From positions 57,776-121,775 of the forward strand of contig NZ_CAKJTG010000004.1 in the NCBI RefSeq assembly GCF_917563885.1: a stretch of 64,000 nt of DNA, written 5' to 3'. This document shows, one piece after another, positions 34,939 through 43,629 of this stretch; positions within the stretch are counted from its first letter, which is position 1, and every line of letters begins with the position of its first letter. The DNA comes from Pseudoneobacillus rhizosphaerae. GTDB taxonomy: Bacteria > Bacillota > Bacilli > Bacillales > Cytobacillaceae. The notes beneath the pieces are model-generated. The model ran no database searches and was not told the origin of the DNA. It saw nothing but the letters and a program-made list of their open reading frames with translations. A program made the position numbers and the translations under genes.

Positions 34939-35970
34939 TTAACTGAGCCTTTGTATAAGAAATTTCTCTTCTTTTTTACTCAGTTCTTGTCGATTATGTT
35001 TAGTAAGAAATCCTGATAGATCCGGACCCTTTGGTAAAATTTGATTATGTCCCTTTTGATCATCACTCGCGATATGGTGCGATAGATGATAGTGCCTCTT
35101 AATCGCATCAAAATCTGTCGTATTCCCGAAGCCAGGTGTTTGATATAAATCTCGTAAGTAGCCCCATAAATGAGGAAAATCAATGATACGGTTTCTATTT
35201 GTCTTAAAGGCGGCGTAATAGGCCACATCAAATCGAACTAATGTGGAATAAAGACGAACATCTGAATCAGTAATAAAATCTCCAAATAGGAATCTTCTTT
35301 CCGAAAGGCGTTGCTCTAATTCATCTAATCTATCAAATAGGATGTCATATGCCTGTTCATAGGCTTCCTGTGATAAAGCAAAGCCGCATTTATAGACACC
35401 GTTATTTATATCATGGAAGATAACGTCATTTAATGCATCCATTTCAGCCCTTAAGATTTGCGGATAAAGATCTGGAGCATTTTCTCTATGAAATGGTGAC
35501 CATACCGTTTCGAAGTAGTTTGTTAGTTTAAAATAATCATTATTCACGACCCTCTGTTCCTTCACATCCACCATTACTGGTACGGTTGGCCGCCCCATGT
35601 ATTCTGGGTCTGTTTTCTTGTAGATTTCACTTAGATACCTAATCCCTAATATTGGATCCACTTTATTCTCATCTAAATAAAATTCCCAATCCACATGAGG
35701 GAGCTTTGGTCGCATTGGACCTGCAGTTCCTAAACTGATGACCTTTTCTAATCCAAGTATGCTACGAACGATTACAGCTCGATGGGCCCACGGACAGATT
35801 GCCGACCATAAAAGTCGATATCTTCCTGCCTCAACCGGAAGCTCACCTTCATTCGTTCCAAACGGTGTAATAAATCTATTTTTTTGACGATTAAATGACC
35901 CATCCACCTTCATTTCTTTAACGGTCCCAACTTTACATTGTTGACTTGATAGCTGTTCATTTACAGACAT
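34939..35970 (-). CDS. Glutathione S-transferase family protein, Xi class (glutathionyl-hydroquinone-reductase-like)
   Basis: 343 residues from ATG 35970 (AAAGGGTG upstream; the frame three codons longer is weaker). The thioredoxin-like half contains S-A-I-C-P-W-A-H-R (Cys ~59), the catalytic Cys motif of Xi-class enzymes that reduce glutathionyl-hydroquinones. The helical half has F-G-D-F-I-T-D-S-D-V-R-L-Y and G-V-Y-K-C-G-F-A. Firmicutes of this group mostly make bacillithiol rather than glutathione, so the actual thiol may differ (inference). It stands alone on the minus strand, followed by the repeat block. Confidence 0.87.
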   Translation of the reverse strand: MSVNEQLSSQQCKVGTVKEMKVDGSFNRQKNRFITPFGTNEGELPVEAGRYRLLWSAICPWAHRAVIVRSILGLEKVISLGTAGPMRPKLPHVDWEFYLDENKVDPILGIRYLSEIYKKTDPEYMGRPTVPVMVDVKEQRVVNNDYFKLTNYFETVWSPFHRENAPDLYPQILRAEMDALNDVIFHDINNGVYKCGFALSQEAYEQAYDILFDRLDELEQRLSERRFLFGDFITDSDVRLYSTLVRFDVAYYAAFKTNRNRIIDFPHLWGYLRDLYQTPGFGNTTDFDAIKRHYHLSHHIASDDQKGHNQILPKGPDLSGFLTKHNRQELSKKEEKFLIQRLS

Positions 35971-36057
35971 CCAATACACCCTTTCCTTCTATATATTTAG
36001 ATATTCCACTTTCTCTTCAAATATCCCCCTATAAAAGCAAAAAAACTTCAATATAAA

Positions 36058-36085
36058 GAGCACTCCAAAATAATTCGGAGTGCCT
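36058..36085 (-). terminator. Probable terminator of the 98-aa hypothetical gene
   Basis: GCACTCC and GGAGTGC are perfect 7-bp arms around a 10-nt loop, with TCTTTATATT on the minus-strand side and CTACTTTTTAC on the plus-strand side. Direction is uncertain. Confidence 0.45.
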
Positions 36086-36147
36086 ACTTTTTACTCTTTT
36101 AAAATTAAATGCACTTGGAAATTTAGATTCCCTGTTTAATCTTTTAG

Positions 36148-36441
36148 TTATTTTTCCTTTTCTATCCATTCGATTAATTCAGATATCGCATCCTCAAAAT
36201 CAACTGCTGCTGTACCATCCTCGGGGATTTGCTCCAAACTGTTCTGATACTCTTCCAGTTTTTCACATAGATCGTCCAAGTTTTCTCCTGAATTTAGTTT
36301 TTTTGCTTTATACTGCTTTGCTTTTTTCAAAAGTTCACGAAACTCGTCATCTTCACTAATTTCATCTGCGAGACTCCATACTTCTTGAAGAACCGTTTCT
36401 AACTTTTGTACAGAATTGTGCAATTTTTGTAACTTATCCAT
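36148..36441 (-). CDS. Hypothetical coiled-coil protein (about 98 aa)
   Basis: About 98 residues from ATG 36441 (TTTGGAAATG upstream; ATGs at 36447 and 36465 are alternatives). It is acidic and nearly all helical, with heptad-like leucines in L-Q-K-L-H-N-S-V-Q-K-L-E-T-V-L and a middle K-K-A-K-Q-Y-K-A-K-K-L basic patch, ending L-I-E-W-I-E-K-E-K. No family is recognised. It is monocistronic between two redox enzyme genes. Confidence 0.6.
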   Translation of the reverse strand: MDKLQKLHNSVQKLETVLQEVWSLADEISEDDEFRELLKKAKQYKAKKLNSGENLDDLCEKLEEYQNSLEQIPEDGTAAVDFEDAISELIEWIEKEK

Positions 36442-36587
36442 CGTCATTTCCAAATACAGCCTCATTTCATCATTGGAATATATCGTCTAATCATTGAATT
36501 TAAACCTATATATACCAATATAACTTTCACTATCAATTTTTACAAACAAACTTATAACCTCTTCTGAAACACTTTAAGGCAAATTGG

Positions 36588-36640
36588 TTGACACTATATA
36601 TTTACGAATAGTAAGCTATCTTCACGCTTACTATTCGTAA
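36588..36640 (+). promoter_or_regulatory. Promoter -35 and paired palindromic operators of the nitroreductase gene
   Basis: A perfect TTGACA lies at 36588-36593. Just downstream, TTACGAATAGTAAGC (36602-36616) and GCTTACTATTCGTAA (36626-36640) are perfect 15-bp inverted arms with a 9-nt spacer. Each arm is itself a small palindrome, TTAC-N5-GTAA, so the site can be read as two operators. This layout suits a repressor that blocks the promoter. Confidence 0.6.
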
Positions 36641-36668
36641 GTAAAAAAGATTATCGGAGGAAAATAAT

Positions 36669-37295
36669 ATGTTATTAACGGAGCAAAGCCTCTCAACCGT
36701 TATCCGTGAACGCCACTCAGTTAGAAAATATGATCCAAATTATAAAATATCTAAAAACGAACTATCAGAAATGATTTCTGAAGCCACTCTTGCTCCTTCG
36801 TCTAGTAACCTTCAGCCTTGGAAATTTATTGTGATTCAGGACACCAATTTTAAAAAAGAACTTCGCACAATTGCAAATAATCAGGAACAAGTTGAAACGT
36901 CGTCAGCTGTTATTGCTGTTCTAGGTGATAAAGAAATGTACAACAATGCTGAAAAAGTTGGGCGTTGTGCTTATGAAGCAGGGCTAATTGATGAGGCAAC
37001 AATGACACGTATGATTGAAGGATCTATCAAGTTATACTCATCCGCTACAGTAGAAAACAGAACCCAAATTGCGACCTATGACGCTGGTCTTGTTTCGATG
37101 CAGCTGATGTTGATCGCAAAAGCAAGAGGATATGACACTGTACCAATGGGCGGCTTCGATAAACAGAAATTTATTGATCGATTCGAGGTTTCAGATCGAT
37201 ATTTTCCAATCGTGCTAATTGCAATTGGAAAAGCTGCGGCTCCAGGTAGACAGACTACCCGCCTTCCATTAAATGAAGTTGTTAGTTTTATCTAA
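36669..37295 (+). CDS. Nitroreductase-family FMN oxidoreductase
   Basis: 208 residues, the usual length. I-R-E-R-H-S-V-R-K-Y-D near the start and A-P-S-S-S-N-L-Q-P-W-K-F (about 42-53) bind FMN phosphate. G-L-V-S-M-Q-L-M-L-I-A-K-A-R-G-Y-D and V-P-M-G-G-F-D follow. It should reduce quinones or nitroaromatics with NAD(P)H as a cytoplasmic dimer. AGGAGG... here TCGGAGG precedes the ATG. Related Bacillus genes are induced by electrophiles through HxlR- or MarR-type repressors, in keeping with the paired operators upstream; no regulator gene is adjacent. Confidence 0.88.
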   Translation: MLLTEQSLSTVIRERHSVRKYDPNYKISKNELSEMISEATLAPSSSNLQPWKFIVIQDTNFKKELRTIANNQEQVETSSAVIAVLGDKEMYNNAEKVGRCAYEAGLIDEATMTRMIEGSIKLYSSATVENRTQIATYDAGLVSMQLMLIAKARGYDTVPMGGFDKQKFIDRFEVSDRYFPIVLIAIGKAAAPGRQTTRLPLNEVVSFI

Positions 37296-37321
37296 CGCTT
37301 AATCTTAAGCAAATGAAAAAA

Positions 37322-37351
37322 AGTGTCAGGATGCACCCTGACACTTTTTTA
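37322..37351. terminator. Terminator of the nitroreductase gene
   Basis: AGTGTCAGG and CCTGACACT pair perfectly with a 6-nt loop, A-run before and T6 after, so it can also serve the converging gene at 37355. Confidence 0.85.
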
Positions 37352-37354
37352 TCA

Positions 37355-37636
37355 TTATTCCGCCATTTTTTTTATATAATTAATAAATCCATCTCTATGC
37401 CCTTCCTTATCAATAATATTTCGAACATAGTGAGGATCCCTTAACAATCCATTTTCTTTAGACTTTAATAGGTAGGGTTTTATTTTTTCATTCCTCATTA
37501 ATTCTTGATACCATTTCTCTTCATTAAGTTCTAACCAAATGTCCTCAATGGTAGGGTCTTTGATTTTAAGGATATATTTACGCACACCTTCGATAATTAA
37601 ACCACCAGCTATTAAGCATAAAAATATGAAAGTCAT
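37355..37636 (-). CDS. Hypothetical membrane-anchored protein (93 aa)
   Basis: 93 residues from ATG 37636 (AAAGAGTGAC upstream; an in-frame GTG at 37645 overlaps that site). One N-terminal hydrophobic helix (F-I-F-L-C-L-I-A-G-G-L-I-I) is followed by a charged cytoplasmic or extracytoplasmic domain with P-T-I-E-D-I-W-L-E-L-N-E-E-K-W-Y. No family recognised. It converges on the nitroreductase terminator. Confidence 0.6.
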   Translation of the reverse strand: MTFIFLCLIAGGLIIEGVRKYILKIKDPTIEDIWLELNEEKWYQELMRNEKIKPYLLKSKENGLLRDPHYVRNIIDKEGHRDGFINYIKKMAE

Positions 37637-37731
37637 GAATGTCACTCTTTTCAGACAAATGTATTAGCACTTTTTCACTATGTATTCTTCGCATCGCAAC
37701 CGCTTTTCACACCTACCTTCAGCAGTCATCA

Positions 37732-38196
37732 TTACTTATTCATGCATTTTTTCAAATCAAGAATCGACTGAAGATGCATGCCCTCATGAAAAATAGTTCG
37801 AATTAATACCTGCTCAATTGTATACATACCCATTTCAGTAGGCGCAAATTCTTCATCTAATCTGTTACCATAAACCTCTTTAATTTTTCTTGGTTGATCC
37901 TTTAGTAATGCTATTAAATCCTCAATTGAAGGTGTTTCAGCAGTGAAATTCCTTGGAGAAGATCCATACCCAAACCAAGAATTAAATTGTTCAGGGACAC
38001 CTACTTTTTCTTTCGTCACTGCCTCAATCCATAAATATTGGTCCAGATAAATATGACCTAAATTCCAACGAATATTATTATTAAATCCCTTCGGAACTAG
38101 TTTTGCTTCCTCATTTGACACATTCTCTACTGCTCGCAATATATCACTTCGATAACTTTCTAATTGATTAAATAATACTTCATGTCGTTGTTTCAT
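37732..38196 (-). CDS. DinB-family protein (YfiT-like putative metal-dependent hydrolase)
   Basis: 154 residues from ATG 38196 with GGGGGATTG upstream. The four-helix DinB fold is indicated by N-L-G-H-I-Y-L-D-Q-Y-L-W (~47) and F-H-E-G-M-H-L-Q-S (~137), which supply the three conserved metal-binding histidines. In low-GC Gram-positives some members are bacillithiol S-transferases. It follows the threonine-aldolase-like gene by 27 bases on the same strand and is probably in the same transcript. Confidence 0.83.
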   Translation of the reverse strand: MKQRHEVLFNQLESYRSDILRAVENVSNEEAKLVPKGFNNNIRWNLGHIYLDQYLWIEAVTKEKVGVPEQFNSWFGYGSSPRNFTAETPSIEDLIALLKDQPRKIKEVYGNRLDEEFAPTEMGMYTIEQVLIRTIFHEGMHLQSILDLKKCMNK

Positions 38197-38223
38197 CCAA
38201 CAATCCCCCAATTAGTTGGTTTT

Positions 38224-39309
38224 TCAAATTGTGCATTTTTCATCTAGCAATTGAAATAACTGCCTTAAATTTTCCTTTGGTATTTTTTCATAACGGTCAC
38301 CAATACTTAACTCAAAAGAGCACGTATCCATACTTGTTTCTTTTAGATTACTTGTTATACCAATTCCAGTTGCTACGTAAATCTCAGCTAAAATAGGTTC
38401 AAGCTTCTCTCTTTGTAGCTCAAAATGAACGTGGAACATGTTTGAAACTGGTTGTTTAGGAGTTGTCGAGATCGCATAGCACTGGTTAAAAAGTTCAGCC
38501 AATTCTCTCGCTTCATTAAAATACTGCTCCATTTTAGCTATTCGTAGATTGAAAAAGTATTCAGCACTAAGGATATACGGATAAAGACTAATCAAATCCC
38601 CACCATGGCGTCTTTTCCATACTTTTGATTCCTCTGTAAAGATATTTTCACCAGCTAAAATAGCCCCGGCCACTCCACCAATCCCTTTATAGAAAGAAAT
38701 ATATACACTATCAAATAGCTCACAGATTTCAGCTGCAGTTTTTTGATAATATGGAAGTATTTCATAAAGTCTTGCACCATCTAAATGAAGTTTGATACCG
38801 TTCTTCCGGCAGTAAGTCGAGATATCTTCTAGTGTTTTGTACTCCGGCAACTGTCCACCAATTTCCCGTTGTGGTAGCTCAAGCAATAAGCAGGATACTT
38901 CCTCCTCCAAGTGAACAACATCATCTAATTGAATCACCTTATCTTTATCAGCTAACAAAATGGTTTCAATATGGTGCAATTCCTTTAGACCATCTTCTTC
39001 ATGAATTTCAAGATGACACAAAGGATGATACGCTACTCTTTTTATCCCTTTTCGGTCACACCATATTCTTAATGCGATTTGTTGAGCCATCGTACCGCTT
39101 GGAAAAAAAACCGCACTCTCTTTCCCTAAATACTCCGCCATTTTCTTTTCGAAATCTTCTATAACCATTCCATTGCCGTAAATATCACTTTCCAGCTCAT
39201 CATCAATTTCTTCCAATGCCTTTTTCAAAATGTTAATATTTCTAACTCCATGTCCAGCTAATTGATAGGTGGTTTTTTTAAAAGCATTTAATAAAAGATT
39301 TTTCCCCAC
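38224..39309 (-). CDS. PLP-dependent aldolase/lyase (threonine aldolase family)
   Basis: 361 residues. D-I-Y-G-N-G, S-G-T-M-A-Q-Q-I-A-L and L-H-L-D-G-A-R-L-Y form the fold-type-I beta-eliminating lyase pattern, and Y-I-S-F-Y-K-G-I-G-G (about 205-214) carries the PLP-binding lysine. Threonine aldolases cleave threonine to glycine and acetaldehyde, but this branch (no S-L-S-K-G) could act on another beta-hydroxy amino acid. Translation starts at GTG 39309 with GGAGGAG about 10 bases upstream. It is followed by the DinB-family gene. Confidence 0.82.
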   Translation of the reverse strand: MGKNLLLNAFKKTTYQLAGHGVRNINILKKALEEIDDELESDIYGNGMVIEDFEKKMAEYLGKESAVFFPSGTMAQQIALRIWCDRKGIKRVAYHPLCHLEIHEEDGLKELHHIETILLADKDKVIQLDDVVHLEEEVSCLLLELPQREIGGQLPEYKTLEDISTYCRKNGIKLHLDGARLYEILPYYQKTAAEICELFDSVYISFYKGIGGVAGAILAGENIFTEESKVWKRRHGGDLISLYPYILSAEYFFNLRIAKMEQYFNEARELAELFNQCYAISTTPKQPVSNMFHVHFELQREKLEPILAEIYVATGIGITSNLKETSMDTCSFELSIGDRYEKIPKENLRQLFQLLDEKCTI

Positions 39310-39508
39310 AGTTTACCAGCTCCTCCATCTAATAATTTTACAAAATGCTTTCATATCCCTTCTTTTTAGAAAAATACAATGATTTTTTCCTAATAAAGGG
39401 ATTTCTACTAGTAAAAACGAATTTTTTCATAGTGGGACCTTGTTTGCTAAAAGTGGTTTTTAAAGAAGAGATTTTGAGTGATTTTCTGCTTGATTGGAGG
39501 ATATATCT

Positions 39509-40510
39509 ATGATGAAACTAAGTACAATGGTAAAAGTGGTTGCTACGGTAGATGGTGAATGGCGAAGCCCACTAGCGGAGCAAATTTTAGAAAACTGGGG
39601 CTACGATGAAGGTTCTGTTTACTATTTCCGTGCAAGCGCTAACTTTCTCTTTATCTTTAAGAAAAATAACAAAACATATTTTTTAAGATTTAGCGATTCT
39701 AGTGAAAAAGAACTTTCTTCGATTGAAAGTGAAATCGTGGTTCTTGAGTATCTTCGCGAAAAGGCTATTCGTGTCGCATTACCTGTTAAATCGTTAAATA
39801 ATAATTATATAGAGACGGTTGAAACAGAAATTGGGACGTTTTATGCGGTTGTTTTCGAAGCTCTACCTGGTAAACAGTTTGAAACAGAGGAATTAGACTT
39901 AGAGCAATTTTTTAAATGGGGAAGCTCTTTAGGAGAACTCCACTCTATTTTCAAAATCATGCCTGAAAAATACCGACTTAATCGTAAAAGTTGGAGTGAT
40001 CAACTAATAGAAATAAAACAACAATTACCTGTTTACGAGGCAGCTGCACAAAGAGAATTAGAACAACTTATAACTTGGTCAGATGGACTAAACATTTCAG
40101 AGAGTAACTTTGGATTGATACATTTTGATTTTGAACTAGATAACCAGCGATGGGACAATGAGGTCATTGGTATTTTAGATTTTGATGATTGTATGAATCA
40201 TTGGTACGTTGCAGACATTGCTCTTGCTTTAAGAGATATATTCAAAAAAGAAGTAGATTTGGAGAATCCCTTTTTCCAAGAATTCTTAAAGGGCTATCAG
40301 AATGAAACTGATCTCGATTTTAGCCTTTTGGAGCAACTATCCAATTTTTTAAGGTTGCATAAAATTATGTCATTTACTCGACTATTACAGACTGTTGATG
40401 TTCAAGAAACTCCGGACCAACCTGCTTGGCTCTCTAATTTAAGGTTAAAACTACTTCAGTATATTGAACGATATCGAGATTCATTTGAAGAGCATTCTTT
40501 GATAAAGTAA
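39509..40510 (+). CDS. Aminoglycoside-phosphotransferase/choline-kinase-like protein
   Basis: 333 residues from ATG 39509 (TTGGAGG upstream; an earlier in-frame TTG is not supported). The kinase fold is shown by the catalytic loop L-I-H-F-D-F-E-L-D-N (~215) and the metal-binding I-L-D-F-D-D-C (~232), equal to the H-x-D-x5-N and D-x-D motifs of APH enzymes. Similar Bacillus proteins phosphorylate small alcohols or homoserine-like substrates. No resistance context exists here, so an antibiotic target is not implied. It has its own terminator. Confidence 0.82.
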   Translation: MMKLSTMVKVVATVDGEWRSPLAEQILENWGYDEGSVYYFRASANFLFIFKKNNKTYFLRFSDSSEKELSSIESEIVVLEYLREKAIRVALPVKSLNNNYIETVETEIGTFYAVVFEALPGKQFETEELDLEQFFKWGSSLGELHSIFKIMPEKYRLNRKSWSDQLIEIKQQLPVYEAAAQRELEQLITWSDGLNISESNFGLIHFDFELDNQRWDNEVIGILDFDDCMNHWYVADIALALRDIFKKEVDLENPFFQEFLKGYQNETDLDFSLLEQLSNFLRLHKIMSFTRLLQTVDVQETPDQPAWLSNLRLKLLQYIERYRDSFEEHSLIK

Positions 40511-40520
40511 TTTTTTTTGT

Positions 40521-40550
40521 AGCCAAGCATATACATATGATTGGCTTTTT
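40521..40550 (+). terminator. Terminator of the phosphotransferase gene
   Basis: AGCCAA and TTGGCT arms around a 14-nt loop, followed by TTTTTCTTT. A T8 run also precedes it. The rest of 40551-40803 contains only AT-rich promoter-like sequence. Confidence 0.65.
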
Positions 40551-40803
40551 TCTTTGGTTTCGACTACATGTGAAAATTAGGAAATGGATTAGAACGGAAA
40601 ATCATGTTATGATATTTTAGTCATGGTTTGAATCAGGAGATATTTGGTAACGCCTAAATCATATTAGATTTTTTTCAATTTGTTCATGTTTTGTTCATAT
40701 TTAACAGTTAAGATAGATGATAGGAAAATTTGGGACAAAACACATATATGCAATTAATTAAATTTATGTAATAATAATGTGCTAGAAGGTAGGTGCATCA
40801 AAT

Positions 40804-42756
40804 ATGAATAACTTATTTCAAAAAGGTCAAGGTATTTTGAATAAATATATTGGCTTTTTCTTATTGACGGTATTTTTTCTTTGGATGAAAACATATATCG
40901 TTCAGTTAACGCAATTTGACTTAGGAATTGAAAATTCTTTACAAAAATTCCTATTATTTATAAATCCATTGGGGTCTTCCCTTTTATTTTTAGGTGTTGC
41001 ATCGTTATCAAAAGGACGTAGAAAATATATTTGGTTATTAATCATTGATTTCCTTTTATCATTTCTTTTATATGCGAATAGTTTATATTACCGCTTCTTT
41101 AATGATTTTATTACGTTACCAACATTAACACAGACCCAAAATTTCGGTGATGTAAGTGGTAGTGTAGTTTCCTTATTCAAGCCATATGATTTCTTGTTCT
41201 TCATTGATCTTATTCTGTTAATCGCCTTACTTGGTTTCCGTAAAGTGAAAATCGAAACGAAAGACATGACTCGTTGGAAAGTGGCTGCATTATTTTCATT
41301 TTCTCTTGCGATTTCAAGCGCAAATCTTGCGATAGCTGAAACGGATCGTCCACAGTTATTAACAAGAGGTTTTGACCGAAATTATATTGTAAAATATTTA
41401 GGTATGTATAATTACACAATTTATGATGCAGTCCAAAGTACAAAAGCATCTGCGCAACGCGTTTTAGCAGATAGCAACGACATAACTGAAGTAATTAACT
41501 TTACAAAATCAAACTATGCCGAGCCAAATCCAGCTTACTTTGGTGCTGCTAAAGGTAAGAATGTTATTTATTTACATCTTGAATCCATGCAAAATTTCCT
41601 AATTAATTACAAGTTGCACGGTGAAGAAGTCACACCATTCTTAAATTCATTAGTAAATGAAAAGAATACGATGTACTTTGATAATTTCTTCCACCAAACA
41701 GCACAAGGTAAAACGTCTGACGCTGAATTCATGCTTGAGAATTCATTATATGGATTGCCTCAAGGTTCAGCTTATACAACTAAAGGTTTAAATACGTATC
41801 AAGCTGCTCCAGCGATTTTAGGTCAACAAGGTTATACATCAGCTGTATTTCATGGAAATTCAGGTACCTTCTGGAACCGAAATGAAATTTACAAATCATT
41901 TGGATATAACCATTTCTTTGATTCAAACTACTATCAAATGAATCCTGAAAACCTTGCGGAATATGGTTTAATGGATAAGCCTTTCTTTGAGGAATCGATT
42001 CCTTTATTGGAAACATTACCTCAACCGTTTTACGCTAAATTTTTGACTGTTACACATCACTTTCCATATCCAATTGATGTAGAGGATGCAACACTTGCAC
42101 CTCATACAACAGGTGATAAATCAGTCGATCAATACTTTCAAACAGCCCGTTATGCTGACGAAGCACTAGAACAATTCTTCGTTTATTTAAAGGAATCAGG
42201 ACTATACGATAATTCTATTATTATTATGTACGGTGATCATTATGGTATTTCAGAAAATCATACTAAAGCAATGGAAAAAGTGCTTGGAAAAGAAATTACA
42301 CCTTTTGAAAACGCTGGTTTACAACGTGTACCATTCTTCATTCGTGTACCAGGTATGGAAGGTGGAGTAAACCACGAATACGGTGGTCAAATGGATATTC
42401 TACCTACACTTCTTCACTTGCTAGGTACTGAGACAAAGAATTATGTTCATTTTGGAACAGACTTATTATCTGAACAGCATGATGATTTAGTTCCTTTCCG
42501 AAATGGTGACTTTGTGAGTTCGACCATCACATCAATTGATGGTAAATTATTCGATTCAAGTACTGGTTTAGATTTAGCTGAAGATCAAATTGAACTGGCT
42601 AATAGATACGAGAAAAGCGTTGAGCAAAAATTATCATTATCTGATAAAGTAGTAAATGGTGATTTATTACGCTTCTATACTCCTGGGAACTTTACTCCAG
42701 TAGATCGTACTCAATACCATTATTTTGAAAATCAAGACAATGTAGCAAATGAGTGA
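40804..42756 (+). CDS. Lipoteichoic acid synthase (LtaS family)
   Basis: 650 residues. Five N-terminal membrane helices (about 15-35, 50-70, 76-95, 128-147, 158-178) precede an extracellular sulfatase-fold domain. The active site matches staphylococcal LtaS: H-L-E-S-M (Glu 260), G-K-T-S-D (Thr 304, the nucleophile that takes glycerol-phosphate) and M-Y-G-D-H-Y-G (~480) binding Mn. It polymerises glycerol-phosphate from phosphatidylglycerol outside the membrane. The segment after the last helix (A-S-A-Q-R) may be the signal-peptidase release site, also as in LtaS. AAGGTAGG precedes the ATG. Confidence 0.92.
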   Translation: MNNLFQKGQGILNKYIGFFLLTVFFLWMKTYIVQLTQFDLGIENSLQKFLLFINPLGSSLLFLGVASLSKGRRKYIWLLIIDFLLSFLLYANSLYYRFFNDFITLPTLTQTQNFGDVSGSVVSLFKPYDFLFFIDLILLIALLGFRKVKIETKDMTRWKVAALFSFSLAISSANLAIAETDRPQLLTRGFDRNYIVKYLGMYNYTIYDAVQSTKASAQRVLADSNDITEVINFTKSNYAEPNPAYFGAAKGKNVIYLHLESMQNFLINYKLHGEEVTPFLNSLVNEKNTMYFDNFFHQTAQGKTSDAEFMLENSLYGLPQGSAYTTKGLNTYQAAPAILGQQGYTSAVFHGNSGTFWNRNEIYKSFGYNHFFDSNYYQMNPENLAEYGLMDKPFFEESIPLLETLPQPFYAKFLTVTHHFPYPIDVEDATLAPHTTGDKSVDQYFQTARYADEALEQFFVYLKESGLYDNSIIIMYGDHYGISENHTKAMEKVLGKEITPFENAGLQRVPFFIRVPGMEGGVNHEYGGQMDILPTLLHLLGTETKNYVHFGTDLLSEQHDDLVPFRNGDFVSSTITSIDGKLFDSSTGLDLAEDQIELANRYEKSVEQKLSLSDKVVNGDLLRFYTPGNFTPVDRTQYHYFENQDNVANE

Positions 42757-42768
42757 ACAACATAAATA

Positions 42769-42807
42769 AAAGGCTGCGACAAGAAATTATTCTTGTGCAG
42801 CCTTTTT
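42769..42807 (+). terminator. Terminator of the LTA synthase gene
   Basis: AAAGGCTGC and GCAGCCTTT outer arms with ACAAGAA/TTCTTGT inside form a near-perfect hairpin, ending in TTTTTG. Confidence 0.88.
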
Positions 42808-42861
42808 GTTTTTCGGCTTGACAGCCTTTGATCCTTATCTATTAAGGCTTGGGCTGCATTT

Positions 42862-42877
42862 AATCAAACGATTGATT
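42862..42877. repeat. AATCAAACG palindrome, copy 1
   Basis: AATCAAACGATTGATT, a near-perfect 16-bp palindrome preceded by AAGGCTT. A sister copy is at 52731-52746, also after AAGGCTT. Both lie downstream of genes, not in promoters. Confidence 0.5.
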
Positions 42878-42910
42878 GAAATATATTTTTATAATGGCTG
42901 GGTAAACTAA

Positions 42911-43291
42911 CTCTTCTATCGGACAGGTCAAGCTTGTTCTTATGCCGTTTTGTCCAATAGAGGCCTTCTATCGGACAGGTCAAGCTTGTTCTTATGCCGT
43001 TTTGTCCAATAGAGGCCTTCTATCGGACAGGTCAAGCTTGTTCTTATTGCGTTTTGTCCGATAGAGACCTTCTATTGGACAATTCAAGCTTGTTCTTATT
43101 GCGTTTTGTCCGATAGAGGCCTTCTATCGGACAATTCAAGCTTGTTCTTATGCCGTTTTGTCCAATAGAGGCCTTCTATCGGACAGGTCAAGCTTGTTCT
43201 TATTGTGTTTTGTCCGATAGAGACCTTCTATTGGACAATTCAAGCTTGTTCTTATGCCCTTTTGTCCGATAGAGACCTTCTATCGGACAAT
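42911..43291. repeat. 52-bp tandem repeat array B (8 units) with palindromic core
   Basis: CTTCTA recurs at 42913, 42965, 43017, 43069, 43121, 43173, 43225 and 43277, an exact 52-bp period. Each unit has the inverted repeat TTGTCCGATAGA / TCTATCGGACAA (12-bp arms, 5-nt loop G-R-C-C-T) and a spacer of the type CAAGCTTGTTCTTATGCCG. The spacer is nearly constant here, unlike array A. It fills most of the 668-bp gap after LtaS. Confidence 0.95.
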
Positions 43292-43424
43292 TAAACACTC
43301 ACTTGTGGTGTGTACTTATAAGTGAAATAAATACCCAATTAAAAGGAAATACTATTTCCTAATTGAGTTACTTTATAATAAATCATGCATTCCAAATTAA
43401 TACTTTTATAAGGAGGTAACTTTC

Positions 43425-43589
43425 ATGCAGCTGTATTCCGTTTTTTATTATGATTGCACTGGTGCAAAAGGTGTTGCTAATTATGATGCTTCTAATCAAA
43501 TACATGCAAGAGATCAGTTTCTAGCGCAACACCCTAATTATAATGTTAATTATATTGAGTCTCGCAACGAGGAAATGAGAAAAAGGTGA
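43425..43589 (+). CDS. Small protein of unknown function (54 aa)
   Basis: A 54-residue frame from ATG 43425, with the excellent site AAGGAGGTAAC 5 bases upstream. The peptide starts M-Q-L-Y-S-V-F-Y-Y-D-C-T-G-A-K-G and ends M-R-K-R, with aromatic and Asn-rich character and no membrane segment. The stop codon lies within the left arm of its terminator hairpin. Function unknown; the strong site and terminator argue that it is expressed. Confidence 0.7.
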   Translation: MQLYSVFYYDCTGAKGVANYDASNQIHARDQFLAQHPNYNVNYIESRNEEMRKR

Positions 43590-43610
43590 CACACCCAGTA
43601 TCACCTTTTT
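43580..43610. terminator. Bidirectional terminator shared by the 54-aa and GYP-rich genes
   Basis: AAAAAGGTGA and TCACCTTTTT are perfect 10-bp arms. The left arm includes the TGA stop of the small plus-strand gene, and the minus-strand gene ends 20 bases to the right. Confidence 0.88.
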
Positions 43611-43629
43611 CTCATTATCATGAAATTAT

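Noticed and set aside
42911..43291. CRISPR array
   Set aside because: The 52-bp period looks like repeat plus spacer, but the spacers are nearly identical, the repeat is itself a perfect hairpin, and no cas genes are nearby.
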